Source: an uncultured Demequina sp. (GTDB lineage Bacteria > Actinomycetota > Actinomycetes > Actinomycetales > Demequinaceae). From it: a stretch of DNA of 64,000 bases. The position numbers and the translations under genes were made by a program. Shown here in pieces: positions 25,889 to 34,019 of this stretch (position 1 is its first letter; every line of letters starts with the position of its first letter). The notes beneath the pieces were generated by a model. The model made no database searches. It was not told where the DNA came from and saw only the letters and a program-made list of their open reading frames with translations. Location of the stretch: assembly GCA_937925595.1 (NCBI GenBank), contig CALALQ010000106.1, positions 1-64,000 of the forward strand, given 5' to 3'.

Positions 25889-28569
25889 GTTCGGTAGACG
25901 CGCAGATTCTGAGCGTCTGCGAGAACATCTCGGGCAACATCGACTCGCTGAGCCACGATCGCGCTCTCTTGGCGCAGAACCTGCTGTCTCAGCTTCGGAA
26001 CCTCGTCGAAGCCGTGGCCGTTCGACTGCAGTTCAAGGACGGCGCTCGCGAGTTTCACTACGACGACACTGGCGGCGCAATCGGCTGGATTGGTTCGGCC
26101 AACAAGCAGATCAACTTCATCTATCGCTTTCACAAACTGCTCCAGATGAGCGCGTCGCACTACACCCTCGCGGGCGACCCCTCGGAGCGCCTGATGCTCA
26201 AGTACTACGAGTACCTGGTGCGGACCCGCGCGGTCTTGCGCGACCTCTGCGGACTCGATGTGCTCGCCAACCTAGAAGACTTCCCGGTCGACCTTGACCC
26301 TTCACTCCGCGAGTACCACCAGAAGATCGCGGCTCGTGTTGACGCCATCAGTCTGCTAGCCCCGGATCAGGGTCAACGAGATCACTTCTACGTCAACCGG
26401 GTTCGCCCCTTCTTCACCGGTGGCCAGATCTACTACGAGGTGACGTTCTCGAACATCAGCGACCGGCTGAGCAAGTTCGATCGCATCATCGCCTTCACCG
26501 ATATCGACATGACCGACAAGTACGCCGCCTACCTGACGCTGGTCCCAGACGCGATCGAGGTCTTCGGCGCGACGATGCCGATCACAATCATCAGGGACTG
26601 GGAAGTCTCGATTCGGCCGTGCGAGCTCAACAACTTCGCGAAGATCCTGGGTAGGACAACCGACGATTCTCGGACCGCCGAGTACCGGAATCTGATGCGC
26701 TACCTCACCGACACCTCGGCAAGTCTCCTGAACCTGATGGACATGTCGGACTCGCAGTACGAGCACATCAAGGGCCTCGTCACGCAGCGGATCCAGAAGC
26801 CGCAGATCTTTCCCATGCTCGACGCTGCGCGCCAGCTGATCCGCGCCAATCGGGCAGGGAGCAACGTGCTCCGCTACCTGATGCTTGAGATGAACAACCG
26901 GGTGATCAAGCTGCAGCACTACAACGAGCCGTGCGGCTTGCTGTCGAACCTCCTGCTCTCGTCGAGTTGCAAGCCGTTCGATGACATGCCGTTCTGCACC
27001 TCGCCACGGAGGCACAACCCGCGCTTCGCGGACCTGGCTCTCAGCATCGACCCGACCGGGCGCGACCATGAGCTGCTTGCACGTCGCATCAAGACCAATG
27101 TCGAACGACGCGGCATGCTCTACACGCCGGTCGAAGAACTCGAGGCTTTCGGAGCCGTCGACGAACTCATCGAGCAGTACAACGACAAGGTCTACTACAA
27201 GCATCAGGGTCGCAAGCTCATCCGCGACATGGATCACGTCTTCATGCGCGAGTACGAGGACGGCACCGTTGCCATCATCCGGAAGCTCCAGGAGTACGCG
27301 GACACTGGCGTGGCTGGCTACGAGGACGCCGTCGACCGCTGGCTCGGCGAGACTCAGCTCAACATCGACGATGACATCAAGCGGTCGGCGCTGCGGTCGC
27401 TGTTTGTGAAGTCACGAGTCGCCCTGGTGTACGGCGCCGCTGGAACCGGTAAGTCCACGATGGTCAACTACATCGCCAACTACTTCGGCGACAAGAGCAA
27501 GTTGTTCCTGGCACACACCAATCCAGCGAAAGCGAACCTGGAGCGCAAAGTCTCAGCCTCGAACACGGAGTTCCGCACCATCAGCAGTCAAATCTCGCGT
27601 ACCGGAGCTCAGCGTGAGTACGACGTCCTGGTGATCGATGAGTGCAGCACTGTTGGCAACGCCGATCTGCTCAAGGTGCTCGAGGCTACGAAGTTCAGGC
27701 TGCTGGTCCTGGTCGGGGACGTGTACCAGATCGAGTCGATCCAGTTCGGCAACTGGTTCGGGATCATGCCTGACTTCCTGCCGAAGGAGTCGGTCTTTGA
27801 GCTCACCAAGCCGTTTCGAACGGACAGCGAGGCACTCCTCGACTTCTGGTCGAAAGTGCGCCACCTCGAAGACGGCATGGAGGAGTCGATCGCCCAGCAC
27901 GGCTACTCAGCGGTTCTCGATGACTCGCTCTTCGCCGGCCAGACGGACGACAAGATCATCCTCTGTCTGAACTATGACGGCCTCTACGGCATCAACAACG
28001 TCAACCGGTTCTTGCAGAGCGGCAACCGGGGGAAGGCCGTGACCTGGGGAGCGTCTACCTACAAGGTGGGCGACCCGGTTCTCTTCGGAGAATCGGAGCG
28101 GTTCAGCTACGTGCTCTACAACAACTTGAAGGGCAAGATCGTCGCCATCGAGCGCTTCGCCGATCGCATCCAGTTCGACGTGTGGATCGACCGGCCCGTG
28201 ACGCAGTTCGACGTTGACGGTTTCGACTTGCAATACGCCGGTGACTCGACGGTGCGATTCGATGTCTATCCGCGCCGGAACACTGACGCTGACGAAGACG
28301 ACCTGAACACGGTTGTACCATTCCAGGTCGCCTACGCTGTCTCGATCCATAAGTCCCAGGGTCTCGAGTACGACTCGGTCAAGATCGTGATCACCGACGC
28401 CAACGAGGACGACATCTCACACGGCATCTTCTACACGGCGATCACTCGGGCCCGCGAATCATTGAAGATCTACTGGACGCCAGAGACGCAGCATTCGGTT
28501 CTGAGCAAGCTCGAGCGAGTGGTCAACAAGAAGGATGTCGCTCTCCTGAAAGCGCGGTCCGGCATCTAG
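25885..28569 (+). CDS. SF1 helicase with large uncharacterised N-terminal region
   Basis: An 894-aa protein. The C-terminal part (from about residue 505) is an SF1 helicase, with Walker A YGAAGTGKST, Walker B VIDECST near 582, a VGDVYQIES motif III, and late SIHKSQGLEYDSV and YTAITRARE motifs, most like RecD/UvrD-type enzymes. The N-terminal 500 residues match no domain I know and are much longer than in the Gabija helicase GajB. It is the last gene of the overlapping operon, followed by a terminator hairpin. Likely the DNA-processing partner of the OLD nuclease. Confidence 0.8.
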   Translation: MSSVDAQILSVCENISGNIDSLSHDRALLAQNLLSQLRNLVEAVAVRLQFKDGAREFHYDDTGGAIGWIGSANKQINFIYRFHKLLQMSASHYTLAGDPSERLMLKYYEYLVRTRAVLRDLCGLDVLANLEDFPVDLDPSLREYHQKIAARVDAISLLAPDQGQRDHFYVNRVRPFFTGGQIYYEVTFSNISDRLSKFDRIIAFTDIDMTDKYAAYLTLVPDAIEVFGATMPITIIRDWEVSIRPCELNNFAKILGRTTDDSRTAEYRNLMRYLTDTSASLLNLMDMSDSQYEHIKGLVTQRIQKPQIFPMLDAARQLIRANRAGSNVLRYLMLEMNNRVIKLQHYNEPCGLLSNLLLSSSCKPFDDMPFCTSPRRHNPRFADLALSIDPTGRDHELLARRIKTNVERRGMLYTPVEELEAFGAVDELIEQYNDKVYYKHQGRKLIRDMDHVFMREYEDGTVAIIRKLQEYADTGVAGYEDAVDRWLGETQLNIDDDIKRSALRSLFVKSRVALVYGAAGTGKSTMVNYIANYFGDKSKLFLAHTNPAKANLERKVSASNTEFRTISSQISRTGAQREYDVLVIDECSTVGNADLLKVLEATKFRLLVLVGDVYQIESIQFGNWFGIMPDFLPKESVFELTKPFRTDSEALLDFWSKVRHLEDGMEESIAQHGYSAVLDDSLFAGQTDDKIILCLNYDGLYGINNVNRFLQSGNRGKAVTWGASTYKVGDPVLFGESERFSYVLYNNLKGKIVAIERFADRIQFDVWIDRPVTQFDVDGFDLQYAGDSTVRFDVYPRRNTDADEDDLNTVVPFQVAYAVSIHKSQGLEYDSVKIVITDANEDDISHGIFYTAITRARESLKIYWTPETQHSVLSKLERVVNKKDVALLKARSGI

Positions 28570-28580
28570 GAGATGGAATT

Positions 28581-28604
28581 GCCCCCGCGGTTTCCCGCGG
28601 GGGC
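28581..28604 (+). terminator. terminator hairpin of the hsd operon
   Basis: GCCCCCGCGG (28581-28590) pairs with CCGCGGGGGC (28595-28604) around a 4-base loop, 12 bases after the helicase stop. It lacks a T-run and may serve both convergent transcripts. Confidence 0.6.
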
Positions 28605-28611
28605 TAGTTCG

Positions 28612-29103
28612 TCACCAGAGCAGAACCTCGTCTGCCCGACTGATGTGGATGCTTTCCACCTGCCCGCCCGAGTTCCGGTGCAGATCCATCGCCTCTTCGA
28701 TCGCGTCGAAGTAGTCGAACTGGACGTGGCTCTGGCTGAACCAGGTCGCCTCGCCTTCAAGCCCGAGGTGAATCCGGAACGGGCCACCGAGTCCGAGCAA
28801 CCTCCGGCGAAGTGGCTCGGGCACCTTCTCGCCCCGGAGGTAGTCGGAGACCAGAATCGCGTCTCCGTAGATCGGTGTCACGACGCCCCCGCCTAGGAAC
28901 CAGATCAGTCGGGTCGCCCTGATGTTCGGCCAGCGCTTCCGACCGGCAACCCATCCCTCGGCGAGCATCGACAGGTTTAGCTGCCCGATCGGAGTCGGTA
29001 AAGGTTCGCCGAGAAGTAGATCCCGCACTGCTTCCGCATCCGCTAGGTCGACTTCGCGCACTGGCTCCCACGGGTCTCGCGGGATGAATATCCCGTACTG
29101 CAC
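28612..29103 (-). CDS. DUF3846-like protein (element A)
   Basis: A 163-aa protein from GTG 29103 behind AAGGAGG. The start YGIFIPRDPWEPV resembles the opening strand of DUF3846 proteins, phage/plasmid proteins of unknown role. A later segment (LIWFLGGGVVTPIYGDAILV) parallels SFLWWYHVPAARQAMLVGNAVIVG of the element B paralogue at 51046-51657. It is co-directional with, and 69 bases downstream of, the ribbon-helix-helix gene; the same pair occurs in B. Confidence 0.6.
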   Translation of the reverse strand: MQYGIFIPRDPWEPVREVDLADAEAVRDLLLGEPLPTPIGQLNLSMLAEGWVAGRKRWPNIRATRLIWFLGGGVVTPIYGDAILVSDYLRGEKVPEPLRRRLLGLGGPFRIHLGLEGEATWFSQSHVQFDYFDAIEEAMDLHRNSGGQVESIHISRADEVLLW

Positions 29104-29172
29104 TACCGCCTCCTTCCGTGACGGCGTGGCCGACCCCGGCGCTATCTCTCGCACCGAGGCCGACCAGGTCCG

Positions 29173-29505
29173 TCACTTGGCGGTGGGCTCGCTCGGCGTC
29201 TTGGGCACCGCGGGCTTCGTGGTTGCCTTCGCTGGGCCGAGGATGGACGAGAGCACCTCGCGCTTGGCCTTGGCCTCGCGCTCGACCTCGTCCATGACCT
29301 GCTGCACGCGGTCCTGAACGCGCTTGTCCGACTTCGCCGCGATGACGTGGTTCTCCAGCGCTACGCGGTACTCGTCGGTCTTGCTGCGCCCGTTGATGTC
29401 GCTGAGCAGCTCGAGGAAGCGGGCAAGCTCCTCGGGTACCCGCACGGCGAGCGGGACCGGCTGGCCGGTGAAGACCGGCCGGTTGGTGGTGATGGAGTCA
29501 CTCAT
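29173..29505 (-). CDS. ribbon-helix-helix-like protein (element A)
   Basis: A 110-aa protein. The segment PLAVRVPEELARFLELLSDINGRSKTDEYRVALENHV fits a ribbon-helix-helix DNA-binding fold, followed by a charged helix and a Lys/Pro tail. It is clearly paralogous to the element B protein at 50572-50901, sharing E-x-E-A-x-x-K-R-x-x-x-x-S-I-x-G near the end. An inverted repeat motif present three times in the window (here 29530-29553) precedes it and may be its operator. Confidence 0.7.
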   Translation of the reverse strand: MSDSITTNRPVFTGQPVPLAVRVPEELARFLELLSDINGRSKTDEYRVALENHVIAAKSDKRVQDRVQQVMDEVEREAKAKREVLSSILGPAKATTKPAVPKTPSEPTAK

Positions 29506-29529
29506 GGTGACGACCTCCTCGATTCAATT

Positions 29530-29553
29530 GCGGCCGGCGAACCGGATGGTTCT
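29530..29553 (-). promoter_or_regulatory. leader/operator repeat, copy 1
   Basis: The minus strand reads AGAACCATCCGG then TTCGCCGGCCGC. GAACC pairs with GGTTC. It matches copies at 50522-50546 and 51002-51026 at most positions, each lying just upstream of a ribbon-helix-helix or DUF3846-like gene. Confidence 0.55.
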
Positions 29554-29676
29554 CCTTGCGAAGCCGCAGGGAACCGAGGAGGAGCCGGAGCAAGAAGAGC
29601 TCTACGGCCGAGATCAGTGTCGGGTCACGACTCAGCTCGGGCAAGCATCACGCCGCCCGAGGACAGACCGGACTTC

Positions 29677-30300
29677 TTAGTCCCAGTCCTCGTCCTCCGG
29701 CTGAGGCCCGGCTGCGTACAGCTCGGTCACGTAGTCACGGAAGCCGCCGAGGAGCCGAAACTCATCGTCGAGAAGCCGAACGAGATCTGGGAAGTCCAGC
29801 CGATCTTCGGTGTCCGGAAGCCCACCGGTATAGCGGAACGCGGTACCACTCGCGTCAGCGTCATGAAGTAACAACAGCAGCTTCTCGGTCGACTTTGGAA
29901 ACGATCCATCGATCTCCAGAGCGACGTAGTGCTTCTGCAGTTCGGTCAGCAGGCCATGCAGGTTGTGTCCGATCTTGTGCCGCAGCCTGTCTTCAATCGT
30001 CTTGGACGCGACATCGGCGGTGTTGCCCGCATGGAACCGACGCCGCAGGGAGGCGAACTCGCGGATCGTCTCCTTCATCTGCAATTCGAACGCCTGGCGA
30101 TACAGCGACAGGAAGGGAAGCAGGAGACGGTCGTCGATCGGGTCGCCCTTGTAGGTACTTGCCAGTCGGGTTGCCGCCTCGTGATACGAGAAGGCCAGTT
30201 GAGTGTCATCCTCATAGCGGTGCCGCATGATCAGACGGTCGTATGCGGTACTCGGTACCTTGGCGAACAGCTTCGCGGTGGGAATCTCCTGTTCTCCCAC
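29677..30300 (-). CDS. hypothetical helical protein, 207 aa
   Basis: An almost entirely helical protein with many Leu/Arg/Glu residues. The central RLRHKIGHNLHGLL contains an R-x4-H spacing as in HEPN nucleases, but nothing else confirms that fold. It lies just inside the right end of element A. ATG or GTG at 30300 without an obvious ribosome site. Function unknown; HEPN assignment is only a suggestion. Confidence 0.65.
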   Translation of the reverse strand: MGEQEIPTAKLFAKVPSTAYDRLIMRHRYEDDTQLAFSYHEAATRLASTYKGDPIDDRLLLPFLSLYRQAFELQMKETIREFASLRRRFHAGNTADVASKTIEDRLRHKIGHNLHGLLTELQKHYVALEIDGSFPKSTEKLLLLLHDADASGTAFRYTGGLPDTEDRLDFPDLVRLLDDEFRLLGGFRDYVTELYAAGPQPEDEDWD

Positions 30301-30356
30301 GACACCCCCTCCTGTTCGCGAGTCGACTTGCGAGCCTCATTCTCCCGCGTGATCGA

Positions 30357-32906
30357 TCACTGTTCCGAGCCGATCGAGATGGAGCGTCGTCCCTTCGGCC
30401 TGAGCTGAATCCCGGCTTCCTTCATGGCTCGAAGCATCGTTGTCTTCTTGAAGCCCAGCTCCACCGCAATCTGTTCGACGCTGAGGCCACCGCCGTAGCG
30501 TTCCTCCGCGATGGCCAAGATCGCAGGATCTGGCCATGTGCCATGCACTCGGACGCCCGCCTCGCGAACCAGATTCATGACGGTCATGGTGCTCACTCCG
30601 AACTCAGCGCTGACCGTGTGCGAGCTGGCGCCTCCGGCGTAGCGAGCTACGGCTTCCGTCTTCTGCTCCTCGGTGAGCTTCGGGCGGCGATACGCACCGC
30701 GAAGGGTGACCCCGCGCCGCTTGAGCAGGGCTTCCACCGCCGACACCGAGACACCGTGCTTCTTGGCTAATTCACGACAGGTCGACCCGTTGCGGTAGTC
30801 CTCGTCGACTTGCTCGATGACCTCTGGAGGTAGGCGCCGCTCCAGTGCCCACCCTTTCGACGCCTCAGCCCGCGGAACTGCATCCGCAAGGGGAGCGGGC
30901 AGACGGCAGACTAGGTGCTCGAGCTCTTCTGGCGTGCGACCGAGGAATCTCCAATCGGCGAAACGCCCGAAGACGCCCATCCAGCCAACAACATCGACTC
31001 CAACAGGGGTGGCCGATTTCTTCGAGTCCGCTCCGCTAAGGCGCACCAGAGACGGCTTACTAGAATCTCCAACCCCTTGCGGGCTGGGGATCCTGAAGAG
31101 GCCGAATCCAATATCGAACGCAGCAAGCAGAGCATCTTCCGAGATGCTCTGCTTGCCTTCATTTACGCCCGCGTGTCGATCGAGTTCCCGGTGAGCGGCA
31201 TCGAGCGACTCGTGGAATGACGCTCCGCCCTCCGCGCTGGTCCACCCGCGCTGGGTCGCCAAGAGCTCGCGCAGCGGGCTACGGATCTCGTCCCCAACGA
31301 CCTCGTCATTCGCGATGTAGATGTGCTCGAAGATCGCCTGATTCAGCATTCGCCGGGTCTGGTCTGTGGCGAATTGGTAGAGCTCGAATGGATGCTCCAG
31401 CAGCTTCAGGTGGCTGTCGATATACCGAAGACCGGGCTCCAGGTCGTCGACGGCATCCGCGAGCTGTGTCTCCATCTCGCGCTTCTCTCTGCTTATCTCG
31501 CGCAGGCGGGCCCGCACTTTCGCCGTGTCTAGCTCTCCATCCGAGGCGAGTTCGAGCAGGTTGTCTTCTTTGGTTGCGAGCCGGGCAAGTTGTGCACGGG
31601 CCTGCTCGCGGAGTAGGTGCTGCGCCTGAGTCTGATCGCGAAGCGCTGCCTCGAGCTGCTTGCGGATCGCCGCGACGAACTCAGGTCGAAAGGTCAGGGT
31701 CTTGTAGTGGTTGGCGATCGCGTCCTCGACTCGATCGACGGCCGAGTAGGGGGAGTCGCACGTTCCGTCCTGGGTGCCCCTACAGAAGAAGTAGGTGTAC
31801 TGGCGGCCATTCGATTGCTTGATGTTCGCCAGGATGAGGCGTCGGTTGGCCTGATCCTCCAGCCGACAGCGTCCGCACCAGATCGACCCCTTGAGGTAGT
31901 GATCGTGCTTTCTCCGTCGCTCGTGTGCGTTGCCACGGCTGTCGAGCAACAGCTGGACCTTCTCGAACAGCGTCTTCTCGATGATCGGCTCGTGCCGACC
32001 GTCGTAGTGCTCACCCTTGTAGTGAACTTCACCCAGGTAGTAACGATCGCTGAGCAGGCGGTGCACCTTCGAGTCGGTGATGGGCCCGGCTGGCCAGCGG
32101 GCAGTCGCGCGAGTCAGTAGGCCGCGGTCGGTCAACTCGTCGGCGATGTCTTGAAAGGTGTACTTGTTCGTCGCGTACAGCTCAAAGGCGAGCTTCACGA
32201 ACGGGGCCCGTTCGGGATCGACGGCGATCGAGCGGACGTCTCGTCCGTCCACGCGTTCGATGGTGTTGACGTAGCCAATCGGGGCCTTGCCCAGCGTGCC
32301 GCCGTTTTTCGCCTTCTGACCCATCTTGTAGGCGATGTCCGCGCCGTCCTCGCGGGAGCGGTACTCGTTGAACGCCGCGAGGATGCCGTGCATGAGCTGC
32401 CCGACTGGGGTTGCGTCGATCTGCTCGGTGGCGGACACGAGCGTGACCCCTCTCTTCTGAAGGTCAGCCATGACGATGGCGTCGTCGGTGCGGTTGCGAG
32501 CGAACCGGGAGAGCTTGTAGACGATGACGTAGTCGACATCTCGATCACGGCGGATGCGTTCGAGCATCCGCTGGAACTCGACTCGCTTGGTCATCTCGGT
32601 GGCGGACTGTCCTGCCTCGACGTACTCGGCGACGATGCTGAGCCCGAGTTGCTCCGCCTTCCGCTGGCACGAGATTCTCTGGGCGGGGATGGAGATTCCT
32701 TCCGGGTCGTAGTCAGTGTTGACCTGCCCCTTGGACGAGACGCGGAGGTAGACAACGGCCCGGCTTCCCTTGGGAGCCATCGCGTTGGCGATGAGGTCGC
32801 CGTCGCTGACCTCGACTGCCGCAGCCGGTTCCGCGGTTCGGGGCGTCTGCAACGGTGGCGGTGCTCCGACGAACGCGGATGGTCGGGCGTCTTCGGGCAG
32901 GCTCAT
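30357..32906 (-). CDS. large serine recombinase (integrase B) fused to three HTH repeats
   Basis: An 849-aa protein. The resolvase domain has VVYLRVSSKGQ, catalytic Ser about residue 57. The recombinase domain (GKAPIGYVNTIERV), zinc-ribbon (WCGRCR...FFCRGTQDGTC) and coiled coil follow to about 600. At about 615-628 the frame passes antisense through a tRNA-3'-like sequence, the position where integrase A meets tRNA-Arg (GDSSKPSLVRL versus GCSSKKQLVPL). The last ~200 residues hold three homeodomain-like HTH repeats (STCRELAKKHGVSVSAVEAL, SHTVSAEFGVSTMTVMNL, SVEQIAVELGFKKTTML). These probably come from the right end of element A. ATG 32906 has GGGAGGG. An internal ATG at 30980 could start the HTH part separately. 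Confidence 0.88.
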   Translation of the reverse strand: MSLPEDARPSAFVGAPPPLQTPRTAEPAAAVEVSDGDLIANAMAPKGSRAVVYLRVSSKGQVNTDYDPEGISIPAQRISCQRKAEQLGLSIVAEYVEAGQSATEMTKRVEFQRMLERIRRDRDVDYVIVYKLSRFARNRTDDAIVMADLQKRGVTLVSATEQIDATPVGQLMHGILAAFNEYRSREDGADIAYKMGQKAKNGGTLGKAPIGYVNTIERVDGRDVRSIAVDPERAPFVKLAFELYATNKYTFQDIADELTDRGLLTRATARWPAGPITDSKVHRLLSDRYYLGEVHYKGEHYDGRHEPIIEKTLFEKVQLLLDSRGNAHERRRKHDHYLKGSIWCGRCRLEDQANRRLILANIKQSNGRQYTYFFCRGTQDGTCDSPYSAVDRVEDAIANHYKTLTFRPEFVAAIRKQLEAALRDQTQAQHLLREQARAQLARLATKEDNLLELASDGELDTAKVRARLREISREKREMETQLADAVDDLEPGLRYIDSHLKLLEHPFELYQFATDQTRRMLNQAIFEHIYIANDEVVGDEIRSPLRELLATQRGWTSAEGGASFHESLDAAHRELDRHAGVNEGKQSISEDALLAAFDIGFGLFRIPSPQGVGDSSKPSLVRLSGADSKKSATPVGVDVVGWMGVFGRFADWRFLGRTPEELEHLVCRLPAPLADAVPRAEASKGWALERRLPPEVIEQVDEDYRNGSTCRELAKKHGVSVSAVEALLKRRGVTLRGAYRRPKLTEEQKTEAVARYAGGASSHTVSAEFGVSTMTVMNLVREAGVRVHGTWPDPAILAIAEERYGGGLSVEQIAVELGFKKTTMLRAMKEAGIQLRPKGRRSISIGSEQ
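31021..31061. other. tRNA-3'-end-like attachment site between elements A and B
   Basis: Plus strand TTCGAGTCCG (31021-31030) leads to GGCGCACCAG (31040-31049), six bases, then CTTACT (31056-31061). tRNA-Arg has the same order: TTCGAGTCC, GGGGCACCAG (96-105), six bases, CTTACT (112-117), then further matches (CGAACACCC here AGAATCTCC). Removing one copy of a CCGCT duplication leaves a well-formed tRNA 3' end. It lies within integrase B codons ~615-628, as tRNA-Arg does in integrase A. Confidence 0.6.
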
Positions 32907-33113
32907 GGCTGCCCTCCCTTCTGGATCAGGACGGCAGCCTCGAGGTCGCGGAACATCGCGTTTCGAGAGAGAGGTGGTGGAGTGTGCGTCCCGAGATTTC
33001 TCGGGCCGGGACGCCTGCCCGATGGGTGATGTCTCATCGGTGGGTTTCTCCGCTTACCTCCTAATTTTACCTGGTCAGGGGCATATTCGAGCCGACGATG
33101 TGTATTCCGCATC

Positions 33114-33137
33114 GTTCGCCGTCTGCCGTCGGCGAAC
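33114..33137. terminator. hairpin between ArdA-like gene and integrase B
   Basis: GTTCGCCG (33114-33121) and CGGCGAAC (33130-33137) form an 8-bp stem with an 8-base loop, 34 bases beyond the stop of the 268-aa gene. The rest of the 264-base gap contains no gene I can support. Confidence 0.5.
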
Positions 33138-33170
33138 TGCCGAATGTGGCGACGCTGGCGTCGGAGAGTT

Positions 33171-33977
33171 CTAGCGAAAGACATAGAGCCTCCCCTCGTA
33201 CTCGATCACGGCGTACTCGTGGCGGATCCACTGCTCCAGCGCGTGGTGGTCGAGCCGGACAGCTTCGGGCGGCAGATGGCGTGCTTCGGTCCATTCACGG
33301 AGTTCACGCCGCCAGTGTCGATAGTCGCTGACGTTGACCACCATGTCCTGGCGGTTGTCGTAGGCGCCGACGAACCGTGAGTAGAAAACCTGCTCGAGCG
33401 ACAGCAGCGCCCCGTGAATGTGCGGTAGTCGCAAGAAGGCCCGGAAGGCCGGCCACGCGACGAGGTCGAGCGTGTCGAAGTGTTCGTTGAGTCGCTGGAG
33501 CGCCGCACCGTCAAGGTCGCCAGGAACGCGCAAGTGGATGGGTGGATGGTGCGTCAGAGGGAACTCCATCGGCACGAGCAGACGGTCCAGGCGAGGGAAT
33601 CGCTTCAGACTGTGGATCGCTTCGTCGCGTCGGTCGCCGAGTTCGCTGCGCACGAGGTAGGTGCCGAACCAGTCGATCCAGCGCTTCACTTCGGGAGGTG
33701 TCTCGGGGTCGTTGTAAATCTGCAAGTACTCGTCGCGCATCGGCTCGTATTGGTTGCTGCGTCCCGGCTGGAACAGCTCCAGGGCGCTCCCGGGGCCAGC
33801 GGCTTCCGCCAGGAACTCGGCGATGGAGCTGGCGGTCGCTTCGTCGATCTCGACCTGTTCCTGCTCGGCTCGGCTGACCCCGTTCTCGATCTGCAAGAAG
33901 GCACGGTCCCAGCGGCTCAGGCCGGTCGGGATGTCGTGCTCAGGGCGGGACGCATCAGGTGGGAGATGCTCACTCAT
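33171..33977 (-). CDS. ArdA-like protein with repeated N-terminal domain, copy 2
   Basis: A 268-aa acidic protein. The N-terminal domain (IAEFLAEAAGPGSALELFQ...EYLQIYNDPETPPEVKRWIDWFGTYL) is shared with the 34020-34823 protein and forms nearly all of the 96-aa protein at 34820-35110. The C-terminal domain (QVFYSRFVGAYDNRQD...LREWTEARHL...YAVIEYEGRLYVFR) follows the ArdA pattern of alternating acidic helices and a closing aromatic strand. ArdA proteins block type I restriction by DNA mimicry. Last gene of the leftward module before integrase B. Confidence 0.5.
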   Translation of the reverse strand: MSEHLPPDASRPEHDIPTGLSRWDRAFLQIENGVSRAEQEQVEIDEATASSIAEFLAEAAGPGSALELFQPGRSNQYEPMRDEYLQIYNDPETPPEVKRWIDWFGTYLVRSELGDRRDEAIHSLKRFPRLDRLLVPMEFPLTHHPPIHLRVPGDLDGAALQRLNEHFDTLDLVAWPAFRAFLRLPHIHGALLSLEQVFYSRFVGAYDNRQDMVVNVSDYRHWRRELREWTEARHLPPEAVRLDHHALEQWIRHEYAVIEYEGRLYVFR

Positions 33978-34019
33978 GGACGTGCTCCAGCGGCCACAAG
34001 CGCCTGCGGTTGGTGTGGG

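Noticed and set aside
29960..30010. HEPN nuclease call for the 207-aa protein from RHKIGH
   Set aside because: Only the R-x4-H spacing is present; without a structural match or toxin-antitoxin partner the call is too weak.
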